A DNA stretch of 41,424 nt from Deltaproteobacteria bacterium (GTDB taxonomy: Bacteria > Desulfobacterota > Desulfovibrionia > Desulfovibrionales > Desulfomicrobiaceae): positions 1-41,424 of the forward strand of contig RZYB01000005.1 of assembly GCA_009930495.1 (NCBI GenBank), read 5' to 3'. The notes under the pieces are model-generated. The model made no database searches, was not told where the DNA came from, and saw only the letters and a program-made list of their open reading frames with translations. A program made the translations under genes and the position numbers. Below are positions 7,515-15,444 of the stretch, one piece after another (the first letter of the stretch is position 1; every line of letters begins with the position of its first letter).

Positions 7515-8309
7515 TCACATCAAAAACGAGGTTATGACGTAGTCGGCGATCAATACATATACACACGACTGCACCACGGCCGATGTCGTGGAATTACTGA
7601 CGCCCTGGGCGCCAGCGCTGCCTTGATTCAAATGCGTGTAATAGCCGCAAAAACACGTGATGCTGATCACGATAAAGGAAAACACCACGGACTTGATAAA
7701 CCCGCCGGTGATGTCGGAAAGCAGCAGGCTTGATTGTATCTTGCTGAAAAAAATCCCGGAACGGGAACTGAGCAGCACGGAGGAAAAATAGCCGCCAAGA
7801 ATCCCCACGCAATCAAACACCGCTGTCAACAAGGGAAAACAGATAAACGCGGCGATCATCTTGGGCGTGACCAGATATCGGACCGGGTCGATGTTCATCG
7901 TGGCCAGGGCGTCGATCTGCTCGGAGATGCGCATGATGCCGATTTCCGCGGTAATGCTCGAACCGGCGCGACCAATGAGCATGATGGCCGTCAGAACCGG
8001 GCCGAGTTCCCGGACCAAGGACAAGGCCACGGCCACGCCGAGCATGCCCTCGGCGCTGAATTTGATCAGGGTGTAATAGCCCTGCAGGCCCAGAACCATC
8101 CCGGTGAAAAATGCCACCAGGACAATAATGTTGAGCGATTTGAATCCAATAAAGTGAATATTATACAGAATTTTCGGAAGCATGTTCCTGAGGGAAAAAA
8201 CATGCGCCAAGCTCGAACAGGAAAAGATGGCCCACAATCCGACAGTTCCAGCCAGTTGCGTAACCTTTTCCCCAAGGAGGGCGGGCAAGGCCGAAATTGA
8301 TTTCAACAT
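7515..8309 (-). CDS. mlaE: MlaE permease
   Basis: This 264-residue inner-membrane protein is the MlaE permease of the MCE phospholipid transporter. It has about five hydrophobic segments and the conserved blocks VAFFTGMVLGLQGYYTL, LVRELGPVLTAIMLIGRAGS, ITAEIGIMRISEQIDAL and PKMIAAFICFPLLT. I start it at the ATG at 8309 (MLKSISALPALLG) because a GGAG motif lies about 8 bases upstream; an upstream in-frame codon at 8339 is less likely. It is followed after 3 bases by mlaF. It is the first gene of the mla set, 91 bases after the kinase gene. Confidence 0.94.
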   Translation of the reverse strand: MLKSISALPALLGEKVTQLAGTVGLWAIFSCSSLAHVFSLRNMLPKILYNIHFIGFKSLNIIVLVAFFTGMVLGLQGYYTLIKFSAEGMLGVAVALSLVRELGPVLTAIMLIGRAGSSITAEIGIMRISEQIDALATMNIDPVRYLVTPKMIAAFICFPLLTAVFDCVGILGGYFSSVLLSSRSGIFFSKIQSSLLLSDITGGFIKSVVFSFIVISITCFCGYYTHLNQGSAGAQGVSNSTTSAVVQSCVYVLIADYVITSFLM

Positions 8310-8400
8310 GGCAAACTCCAGGTGACGGCGCCTTGCCACGGACCACGGAGAACGTGGCCCAAGGAATTACCGGAGGTGTTGAAAGCGGCGGACATGGATT

Positions 8401-9309
8401 TCATATGAGTTCGTAGCTGCTCAGGGAAACCGGGGCGTTCAGACTAGGGAGAACGCGTTCCAAAAAAACGCCATCCCGTTCCGGAAAATCGTATCCAAAA
8501 GTCGCCCGGATGGCCATGGACACGAATTGCACGGCCCGGTCCAGAGACAGGGGCAGGGAATCGCCCTGCAACAGGGACCCCGTGATCACGCTGGCGAAAA
8601 TATCGCCCGTGCCGGGGTAGTGGGCGGGAATATATGGGCAGGAGACCTTCCAGAAGCGTCCGGTCGATCGGTCAAGGGCGATGACCGAAGTGCCCCGGCC
8701 CTCGTCCTCGGGCACGCTGGTGATAATGACGCACCGTGGGCCCATATCCGCCAATCCGCGCACCCACTGCTTGAGCTCGGCCATGGCGATGGACGAAACA
8801 GGAGCCGCGCCGAGCAAAAAGGCCGCCTCGGTGATGTTGGGCGTGATCACGTCGGCGCAGGCCACCAGGCGCCGCATTTCCAGGACCATGTCCGAGGTCA
8901 TGGTCTCGTAGAGCATCCCGTCGTCACCCAGGACTGGATCGACAACAATCAAGGGACTGCCCTGGGAGAAATCCCGAATCAGCTCCTTCACGATGCCAAT
9001 CTGGGTGGGCGACCCGAGAAAACCAGAATAAATACCGGCAAACGACAGTTTCAAGCGTCGCCAATGCGCCACGATAAGCGGCATGTCCTCGGTCAAGTCG
9101 CGAAAATGGAAATCGGTGAAGCCCCCGGTGTGGGTCGACAAAATGGCGGTCGGCAAGGTGCAAACCTGGATGCCCATCACCGAAAGAATCGGGATGACCG
9201 CGGACAGGGACCCTCCTCCAAACCCGGACAGGTCGTGCACCGCAGCGACACGCTGAATTACTGTTTGCACTTTTGAAAACCCCATGTGACGGCCTTCGCG
9301 CCGGAACAT
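8401..9309 (-). CDS. Pyridoxal/pyridoxamine kinase (PdxK/PdxY family)
   Basis: This 302-residue protein belongs to the ribokinase-fold vitamin B6 kinases, which phosphorylate pyridoxal, pyridoxamine or pyridoxine. Visible signs are the N-terminal RVAAVHDLSGFGGGSL, the lid-region STHTGGFTDFHFRDLTEDM, the VDPVLGDDGMLY motif, and the C-terminal anion hole YPGTGDIFASVITG with the catalytic Asp. The in-frame ATG at 9309 has a strong GGGAGG about 5 bases upstream; a later ATG at 9285 would remove eight residues not seen in most homologues. It lies between the HU gene and mlaE, all on one strand. Which B6 vitamer it prefers cannot be read from sequence. Confidence 0.87.
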   Translation of the reverse strand: MFRREGRHMGFSKVQTVIQRVAAVHDLSGFGGGSLSAVIPILSVMGIQVCTLPTAILSTHTGGFTDFHFRDLTEDMPLIVAHWRRLKLSFAGIYSGFLGSPTQIGIVKELIRDFSQGSPLIVVDPVLGDDGMLYETMTSDMVLEMRRLVACADVITPNITEAAFLLGAAPVSSIAMAELKQWVRGLADMGPRCVIITSVPEDEGRGTSVIALDRSTGRFWKVSCPYIPAHYPGTGDIFASVITGSLLQGDSLPLSLDRAVQFVSMAIRATFGYDFPERDGVFLERVLPSLNAPVSLSSYELI

Positions 9310-9375
9310 CCAGCCCTCCCCGCCTCAAGCTTGCCGCGAGCAATGGCGCCGAACCCAGGCGCTGTCAACAGCGGG

Positions 9376-9651
9376 CTAGCTATTGAGATAGTCCAGAAGG
9401 CCCTTGCCCGCCTTGAAAAACGGCATTTTTTTCGGCTTGACCTGCACGGACTCACCCGTTTTTGGATTGCGGCCGACATATCCCTCGTATTGTTTGATCT
9501 TGAAGCTCCCAAAGCCCCTGATTTCAACCCGATCGCCACGGAGCAGGGCGTCCCGCATGGAGTCGAAAAAGGTATCGACAATTCCCGCCGCTTCATCGTT
9601 TGAAACCTTGATTTTGTCGGCAAGAGACTGAATAAGCTCACTTTTATTCAT
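9376..9651 (-). CDS. HU/IHF-family DNA-binding protein
   Basis: This 91-residue protein is a bacterial histone-like HU/IHF family member that bends and compacts DNA as a dimer. It has MNKSELIQSLADK at the N-terminus, the hinge RGFGSFKIKQYEGYVGRNP, and the DNA-inserting arm with R-N-P followed by KTGESVQVKPKKMPFFKAGK. Two ATGs stand in tandem (9654 and 9651); the second has the better spacing (6 bases) from the GGGGGAG ribosome binding site. Calling it HU or a specific IHF subunit is not possible from this sequence alone. Confidence 0.93.
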   Translation of the reverse strand: MNKSELIQSLADKIKVSNDEAAGIVDTFFDSMRDALLRGDRVEIRGFGSFKIKQYEGYVGRNPKTGESVQVKPKKMPFFKAGKGLLDYLNS

Positions 9652-9923
9652 CATTCACTCCCCCGGGCCCACCAACACGCCCGAGCTGGTTAAATTGCGA
9701 CGCCCACCATCCGGCGTCTTCGCGCATTGCCGCTTCGTTCCTGAACGACCCGTACCGCCACCGCCACGAACATACCAAACGCGGGGCGGTCAGGACATTG
9801 GCACGGTCCGGAACGTTGGTTCCGCTCGGCCCCATGCCTCTTTTATCCTGGCATTACGGCCTTATGCACAAAAAAACAATGCTTGTCCAAGGATGCGACA
9901 CCCACGTTTTGACCGGGCCACAT
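9652..9923. other. Leader/promoter region of the HU gene, no gene seen
   Basis: These 272 bases lie between the PAS gene and the HU gene on the minus strand. An open frame on the minus strand (9644-9835) has no recognisable protein features and overlaps the HU start. The HU promoter should be here; minus-strand TTGGAC near 9893 with CATAAG about 18 bases on is a weak candidate. Confidence 0.35.
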
Positions 9924-11351
9924 CTACCTGAACTTCAGATCGAAAAGAATGCCCCCGATTCCATCCGAAACGGGCTTGGGCGGTTCGGGCTTGTGATAAA
10001 TTTTACGGACCGCTCCTCCCAGCTGCTTCAATTCGGACACGATATTTTCGGAATCCGCGATAACCTCGAGGATCTTGTCCAAATATTTGACTTTTTGAGA
10101 GTCATCCGCACAGGTTTCAATGCTGCCCATGTAATCGTGAATCAGTCCGTAATGCATGACCTGGACCTGGATCAGATTATTGAGGCGATCCGAAATACCA
10201 CCCAGGGTCCGGCGGTATGTCTCCAATTCCGTGCGTTCGATAATATGCCGTGTGTCATGGATGATGGCCTGGTAGGTTTCAAAACGACCGGTGCGTGAAT
10301 TTTTCTTGCATCCGGCCGTTATCATGACTTCAATCACGCCGCCCGAAAACGTCCGGATTTTGACGGGATAGTCGGTGATGCTGCCGTCGGCCCAAATTTT
10401 TTCAATCATCACGTCCCGCTCACGAGGATCACAAAAATAGTCCGAGGCATTGGCGGACAACGCGTCGGCCTTGTCGGCGAAACCCAACAGGCGGATGGCC
10501 GCGTCGTTGATATCGATGAATTTTCCATCGGCCGTGGCCACGAAAATCGGATCGGTTGAGTGCTCGAAAATTCTTCGGTATTTGCGCTCGCTGATGCGCA
10601 ACATTTCAACGTCCTGCTTCCGCTCCGTGATGTCCTTGATAAAATGGTAGACCTGCTGAATCTTGCCGTGCCCATGTTCCTTGTAGATCACCTCGCCTTC
10701 GTCCCGAACCCACTTGGTTTCACCGGCGGCGGTCACGATGCGGTACTCGATCTTTTCGTACTCCAAATCAACCAAGCCATAGTAGAAGGCTTTGACCCGT
10801 TCTTGGTCCTCGGGCACGACGAGATCAATCGGATGAAAAAGGTTCTGCTCGAACTGCTCCGCCGGAATGCCATAAATTCCCTCGGTGGCGCTGTTGGCGG
10901 ACACAATTTTCCGGTGGTGGCGGTCAAAAGCAATGATCACTTCGGGGATCGAATCCATGACCCGACGAAGCTCCCTGGTTTTTTTCAGCTTTTCCGTGAT
11001 GTCATTCAAAGAGCACAGGATCGCGGGCTGACCGTCGTACTCTATTTTTTTCCCGCTCAACTCAAGGACATATTCCTTGTCATCACAATTGATAAAGTTG
11101 AACTCAAAAACATTGCTCACGCAAAACGTGCCGCTTTCCTTGATCGACGACAAATATTTACAGACCTTGTTACGGTCATTGTCCATGACAAATTCGAAAA
11201 AATGCATGCCACGCAAGCCGCGACCACAGTTACCAGCCAGCTGCGCAAAACAATTATTATGATATAAAATTTTGTAATTCGCGATAATAACAATGCTTTG
11301 ATTGATAAAATTGAGAATATCCGTACTTCTTTCGCTAAAAATATGCTTCAT
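9924..11351 (-). CDS. Triple-PAS protein with degenerate histidine-kinase DHp segment
   Basis: This 475-residue cytoplasmic protein has three PAS domains, at about 5-122, 125-245 and 255-372. The first two are followed by the PAC-type ends NDITEKLKK and KDITERKQD. After them, residues 376-445 form a helical segment whose LGGISDRLNNLI (383-394) aligns with the kinase H-box pattern GGIAHDFNNLL; the phospho-acceptor His position is D388. No ATP-binding domain follows, and the protein ends 80 residues later. It is therefore a sensor-like protein, not a working kinase; it might dimerise with or antagonise a kinase. Its ATG overlaps the end of the glycosyltransferase gene by 4 bases, so the two are co-translated. 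The signal sensed is unknown. Confidence 0.85.
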   Translation of the reverse strand: MKHIFSERSTDILNFINQSIVIIANYKILYHNNCFAQLAGNCGRGLRGMHFFEFVMDNDRNKVCKYLSSIKESGTFCVSNVFEFNFINCDDKEYVLELSGKKIEYDGQPAILCSLNDITEKLKKTRELRRVMDSIPEVIIAFDRHHRKIVSANSATEGIYGIPAEQFEQNLFHPIDLVVPEDQERVKAFYYGLVDLEYEKIEYRIVTAAGETKWVRDEGEVIYKEHGHGKIQQVYHFIKDITERKQDVEMLRISERKYRRIFEHSTDPIFVATADGKFIDINDAAIRLLGFADKADALSANASDYFCDPRERDVMIEKIWADGSITDYPVKIRTFSGGVIEVMITAGCKKNSRTGRFETYQAIIHDTRHIIERTELETYRRTLGGISDRLNNLIQVQVMHYGLIHDYMGSIETCADDSQKVKYLDKILEVIADSENIVSELKQLGGAVRKIYHKPEPPKPVSDGIGGILFDLKFR

Positions 11352-12454
11352 GACTGGCCCACGAATTTATTATTCTTCTTGCACCCGTAATCGCAAAACG
11401 CAACATAGGCATGAACATACAATTCATGCATGCGCGCTGGTGCGTACAATTCGACATCTTTACAGCCTTGGGCCACAAGGGTCTTCACCAAGGCTGGTTC
11501 CTTGCGCAAACGTTCAATCTGCGCGGCAAGATGTGCAACATCTCCATTTCGAAACACCAATCCATTAACTTCGTTCTGAACCAACTCTTCATTGGCGGGC
11601 AAATCCGAACAAACAACAGGGACCTGGGACACCCATCCTTCCTTGATCACCCCGCTGGAGCCCTCGCCATGAGCCGACGGGACAACGAGAATGTCCAAAA
11701 AGGGCAAAACCTGAAAACTCTCGACATGTCCTTTCCAGACGATGTGCCCGTCCAGGCCAAGTTGACTGGCCTGGGCGCGTAATCCGGATTCCAGCTCGCC
11801 GGCGCCGACCACCCACACTTCTGGAATTTTTTCCAGCCGCGCCAAGGCGGCAAAAAACTGGGCATGCCCCTTTTGGGGCGACAAGGCGCCAATGACCCCG
11901 ATTCGGCCGCCATTTTCGTGGCCACGCGGCGTGTAGCGTTCCAAGGGGATCGTGCTGGCAATGACCCTGGTCCGGGCAACTCCCGCCCCACGAACCACGT
12001 CCTCGACCTCGCGGCTGACACAGACCACGCAATGACCGCGCCGATATTTCCACCGACTCCAGCCCTGGCCCAGGGAATAGCTGACCCGGCGGGTGTGCAC
12101 TAGGCAAACCCGCCACCGCGCCAGCGAAACCAACGCGCCCAGGGATGCGCCACGCGCGTCATGGGTGTGAAGGATGGTATCGCTGCCACCGCACGCCCGC
12201 GCCAGACAGAAGATGTTGCGCGGGTCGAAATCGTACCGCGCGGGAAGAATCACGACCGGAATCCCCATTCGCCCGGCCATGTCCAGGATGGGAGCGCCCT
12301 TGGGGCTTGCCACGCGAACATCCATGCCCGCGCGCAGCTGCTCGCGTGCCAGATACAAAACCTGGCGTTGCCCGCCCCGGTATTCCATGCCCAAATCGAC
12401 ATGAAGGACTCGAAAAGGCGGAATTCGGAAAACCGTGTCGACCTGGGTCGCCAT
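11348..12454 (-). CDS. Glycosyltransferase family 4
   Basis: This 368-residue protein is a GT-B fold glycosyltransferase of family 4, which transfers sugars from nucleotide donors and usually acts in lipopolysaccharide or polysaccharide assembly. The N-terminal domain shows LHVDLGMEYRGGQRQVLYLA, the typical acceptor-side loop. The C-terminal domain shows IGALSPQKGH, VVGAGELE and the E-x7-E motif in HGEGSSGVIKEGW. The ATG at 12454 overlaps the stop of the upstream aminotransferase as TGATG; a TTG one codon upstream is less likely. Its last 4 bases overlap the PAS gene. No other polysaccharide genes adjoin, so the acceptor cannot be named. Confidence 0.88.
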   Translation of the reverse strand: MATQVDTVFRIPPFRVLHVDLGMEYRGGQRQVLYLAREQLRAGMDVRVASPKGAPILDMAGRMGIPVVILPARYDFDPRNIFCLARACGGSDTILHTHDARGASLGALVSLARWRVCLVHTRRVSYSLGQGWSRWKYRRGHCVVCVSREVEDVVRGAGVARTRVIASTIPLERYTPRGHENGGRIGVIGALSPQKGHAQFFAALARLEKIPEVWVVGAGELESGLRAQASQLGLDGHIVWKGHVESFQVLPFLDILVVPSAHGEGSSGVIKEGWVSQVPVVCSDLPANEELVQNEVNGLVFRNGDVAHLAAQIERLRKEPALVKTLVAQGCKDVELYAPARMHELYVHAYVAFCDYGCKKNNKFVGQS

Positions 12455-13395
12455 CAAAACCTCGTGGCCCGGGCCCCTCTGTCGGCCACCAGCAGTTCGC
12501 GCAACTGGCCTGCCACGGGGCCTGGTTGTCCATCGCCAACGACACGCCCGTTATACCGGACCACCCCCACGGCATCGATGCTTGTCCCAAGCAAGATAAT
12601 CTCCCGGCATCCATACAATTCTTCTTCCGGCACCGGTCGGGTCGCGACAACCATGCGCGCCCGCATGAGGTCCATGGCCCGGGCCAAGGTCGTGCCGGTC
12701 AGCGCGTTTCTCAGTTCGGGAACAACGAAAATCCCGGCCGCATCGACCAAGACCACATTCTCCGTGGACCCCTCGGCCAGACAATCATCGGCGTCAAAAC
12801 ACAGCGGATAATCCGCGTCGTGCTCGATGGCGTCCTTTTTCATGAGCACGTTGGGCAAATAGTTGACACTCTTGATCTGGGACATCCATCCCTGCTTGGC
12901 GGGAATGCTGGTCCGCATGGCACTGACACCTTGCGTCCAGAACGAATCCGGCTTGCGGGCAAATCGTTTGGCCACGATATACAGGCTGGACCGGGGGCAT
13001 TCCCGGTAATCCAGGGTGAACCCGCCTGGACCGCGCCCGCAAAAAATCAGCACATTTCCCTCGGCGGCCCGACTGGCCTGACACACCTCGAAAACCAGGG
13101 ACCGAAGGACATCCACGTCCACTGGCGGGATCAATCCAATGGCCCCGGCGGAACGCGTCAAGCGGCCCAGGTGTTCATCGAGTTGGTAAATTGCCCGGTT
13201 TTCAAAACGCAGGGCTTCAAAAACACCGTCCCCTCGATGGACCAGATGATCGTCCAAAGGAATGACCATGAGCCGTGGGTTGGTGAAGATGGCGTCCATG
13301 CCGTGGTCATAAAAGGCCAAAATGTTTTCCTCGCCAGGCCGGGGAGAGCCCAGCAAGCGATCCACGAAATACTGCTCTGTTTCCAGTTTAGCCAT
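12454..13395 (-). CDS. Class IV aminotransferase (IlvE/D-amino-acid transaminase/PabC type)
   Basis: This 313-residue protein is a fold-type IV PLP enzyme, the family of branched-chain aminotransferase, D-amino-acid transaminase and aminodeoxychorismate lyase. The PLP lysine is K175 in SQIKSVNYL. Other family blocks are HRGDGVFEALRFENRAIY, LDEHLGRLTRSA, AEGSTENVVLVD and the phosphate-binding LTGTTLARAMDL. I start it at the ATG at 13395, which has GGAG six bases upstream. It overlaps the glycosyltransferase start by one base. The substrate cannot be assigned with confidence; the extra 25-residue N-terminal segment before the family core (EQYFVDRLLGSPRPGEENIL) is notable. Confidence 0.86.
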   Translation of the reverse strand: MAKLETEQYFVDRLLGSPRPGEENILAFYDHGMDAIFTNPRLMVIPLDDHLVHRGDGVFEALRFENRAIYQLDEHLGRLTRSAGAIGLIPPVDVDVLRSLVFEVCQASRAAEGNVLIFCGRGPGGFTLDYRECPRSSLYIVAKRFARKPDSFWTQGVSAMRTSIPAKQGWMSQIKSVNYLPNVLMKKDAIEHDADYPLCFDADDCLAEGSTENVVLVDAAGIFVVPELRNALTGTTLARAMDLMRARMVVATRPVPEEELYGCREIILLGTSIDAVGVVRYNGRVVGDGQPGPVAGQLRELLVADRGARATRF

Positions 13396-13438
13396 GACGA
13401 GCTCCAGCAAATAACCATGATGCGAAATTCTGACGAAG

Positions 13439-13470
13439 CACGCCCCAGACCGTTTCCGGACCGGGGCGTG
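13439..13470. repeat. Imperfect hairpin between the aminotransferase and asd genes
   Basis: CACGCCCC (13439-13446) and GGGGCGTG (13463-13470) form a perfect 8-bp stem, and pairing extends inward with two mismatches. It lies 28 bases past the asd stop. There is no T-tract on either strand, so it may be a weak or Rho-assisted terminator or an mRNA-stabilising hairpin. Confidence 0.5.
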
Positions 13471-13497
13471 TAGGATACGCGAAACGCGAGGAGGATG

Positions 13498-14523
13498 CTA
13501 GGGGACGCGCAACAAATTCCGCTGCAGCAGGACCTCGGCAATCTGGACGGCGTTGAGGGCCGCGCCCTTGCGGATGTTGTCGGCCACGACGAACAGGTTC
13601 AGTCCGTTCTCGATGGTGTCATCCTCGCGGATACGTCCAACAAAGGTGTCATCCTCGCCCGCCGCCAGGATGGGCATGGGGTAAATTTTTTCGCTCGGGT
13701 TATCCAGGACGCGCACTCCTGGCGCCTGGGACAAAATGGCCCTGGCTTCCTTGGAGGTCAGCTTCTTCTCGGTCTCGATATTCACGCTTTCACTGTGCCC
13801 GTAAAAAACCGGCACGCGGACCGTGGTCGCCGTGACCCGGATGCTGTCGTCGCCCATGATCTTTTTGGTCTCGTGGACCATCTTCATTTCTTCCTTGGTG
13901 TATTCGTTGTCCAGGAAGACATCGATCTGCGGCAGGCAATTGAAGGCGATGCGGTGCGGATAAACAGCGCATGAGGCGTCCTGACCATTGAAAAGCTGAC
14001 GCACCTGGGTCTCCAGCTCGACGATGGCTTTTTGCCCCGTGCCAGACACCGCCTGATAGGTGGAAACCACGATGCGCTTGATCCGGGCCGCGTCGTGCAA
14101 GGGCTTCAAGGCCACGACCATTTGAATGGTGGAACAGTTGGGGTTGGCGATAATGCCCTTGTGCCAGGACAGGTCGTCGGGATTGACCTCGGGAACGACC
14201 AGGGGCACGCCCGGGTCCATGCGCCACGCGCTGGAATTGTCCACGACCACGCACCCGGCCTTGGCCGCGCACGGAGCGAATTTCTCGGAGGTCGAGCCGC
14301 CAGCGGAAAAGAGCGCCAAGTCGACGCCGGCGAAGGAATCCTCGGTGAGCTCCCGCACGGTCAAGGTACGGCCGCCAAACTCCACCGTGGTCCCGGCCGA
14401 CCTGGACGAGGCCAGGGCCCGAACCTCGGAATGGGGAAAATTTCTGCGGACCAGGGTATCAAGCATTTCCCGACCCACGGCGCCCGTTGCGCCCACTACT
14501 GCCACGACTGGTTGCTGTGTCAT
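13498..14523 (-). CDS. asd: Aspartate-semialdehyde dehydrogenase
   Basis: This 341-residue enzyme makes aspartate semialdehyde from aspartyl phosphate with NADPH, the branch point for lysine/diaminopimelate, threonine and methionine. It has the N-terminal nucleotide-binding VVGATGAVGREML, NSSAWRMDPGVPLVVPEVN, the catalytic C130 in IANPNCSTIQ, and FNCLPQIDVFLDNEYTKEE with TVRVPVFYGHSESVN. The ATG at 14523 has GGAG upstream and gives the normal family length; the frame is open 63 codons further but that part is not protein-like. It follows metF by 16 bases, fitting joint supply for methionine synthesis. Confidence 0.96.
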   Translation of the reverse strand: MTQQPVVAVVGATGAVGREMLDTLVRRNFPHSEVRALASSRSAGTTVEFGGRTLTVRELTEDSFAGVDLALFSAGGSTSEKFAPCAAKAGCVVVDNSSAWRMDPGVPLVVPEVNPDDLSWHKGIIANPNCSTIQMVVALKPLHDAARIKRIVVSTYQAVSGTGQKAIVELETQVRQLFNGQDASCAVYPHRIAFNCLPQIDVFLDNEYTKEEMKMVHETKKIMGDDSIRVTATTVRVPVFYGHSESVNIETEKKLTSKEARAILSQAPGVRVLDNPSEKIYPMPILAAGEDDTFVGRIREDDTIENGLNLFVVADNIRKGAALNAVQIAEVLLQRNLLRVP

Positions 14524-14539
14524 TATCGCCTCCAAAAAG

Positions 14540-15427
14540 TTACTCGCCCCCAACCCGGTCTCCGAATTCCTTCCAAATTTCCAGGCAGGTATCGGCTTTG
14601 TTGAGAGTGTACAGATGCACGCCAGGAGCTCCCCGGTCAAGCAGATTTCGGATCTGGTTCTTGGCATGGCCAAGGCCCAGACCGCGCACCCCGCTGTCCC
14701 CATACGCGGCATGAACGTGTTCCAAGTCCCGCATGTAGTCGTCGGGGACGCTGGCTCCGCAAAAGGACAACATGCGCTTCAACGCGCCCAAATTGGCCAC
14801 CGGAAGCACGCCGGGTATGATTGGAACCGTGATGCCCAGGGCCCTGGCCCTGTCCACGAAATCAAAATACAGATCGTTGTCGAAAAAAAGCTGGGTGATG
14901 ACAAAGTCCGCCCCGGCATCGACCTTGCGCTTCAGATTGCCCAGATCAACCTCGGCCGAGGGGGCTTCCGGATGCGTTTCGGGGTAGCCGGCAACACCGA
15001 TGCACAGCTGGGGATACGCGTCGTGGATGAACGAAACCAGATCATTGCCATGCCGGAACGCCTCGCTGTCCGGCACGAACGCGTCGGCTCCGCGCGGCGG
15101 GTCTCCCCGCAGGGCGAGGACATTTTCCACGCCGCCCTCCCGGGCATTGTCCAGAAAGGAACGAATCCGGCCGGCATCGGCCCCGACACAGGTTAGGTGG
15201 GTCAACGGCTCCAGACCATACTCCTGCTTCATGCGGGTCACGACTTCCAGGGTGTTGTGCTGGGTGCCGCCACCGGCGCCATAGGTCACGGAACAAAAAA
15301 GCGGCGCCAGGCCCTTGAGCTGGCGGACGACGTCAAAAAACGCGGGCCATTGGACCCGATCCTTGGGAGGAAAAAATTCCAGCGACAAAAATGGTTTCCG
15401 CCGCTGGATCAAATCGATGATACGCAC
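14540..15427 (-). CDS. metF: 5,10-methylenetetrahydrofolate reductase
   Basis: This 295-residue TIM-barrel flavoenzyme reduces methylenetetrahydrofolate to methyltetrahydrofolate for methionine synthesis or, in acetogen-like metabolism, the Wood-Ljungdahl methyl branch. The family blocks are LSLEFFPPKD, FCSVTYGAGGGTQHNTLEVV, THLTCVGA, NVLALRGDPPRGA and DFVITQLFFDND. The start codon is GTG at 15427, preceded by GAGGAG at good spacing. It sits between pilC (17 bases upstream) and asd (16 bases downstream). Confidence 0.95.
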   Translation of the reverse strand: MRIIDLIQRRKPFLSLEFFPPKDRVQWPAFFDVVRQLKGLAPLFCSVTYGAGGGTQHNTLEVVTRMKQEYGLEPLTHLTCVGADAGRIRSFLDNAREGGVENVLALRGDPPRGADAFVPDSEAFRHGNDLVSFIHDAYPQLCIGVAGYPETHPEAPSAEVDLGNLKRKVDAGADFVITQLFFDNDLYFDFVDRARALGITVPIIPGVLPVANLGALKRMLSFCGASVPDDYMRDLEHVHAAYGDSGVRGLGLGHAKNQIRNLLDRGAPGVHLYTLNKADTCLEIWKEFGDRVGGE

Positions 15428-15444
15428 GATATCTCCTCGAAATG

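Noticed and set aside
9644-9835. Minus-strand open frame of 63 codons upstream of HU
   Set aside because: It overlaps the HU start in another frame and lacks a ribosome binding site; more likely the HU leader.
12145-13473. Plus-strand open frame of about 442 codons
   Set aside because: It is antisense to the class IV aminotransferase and part of the glycosyltransferase, both with clear catalytic motifs.
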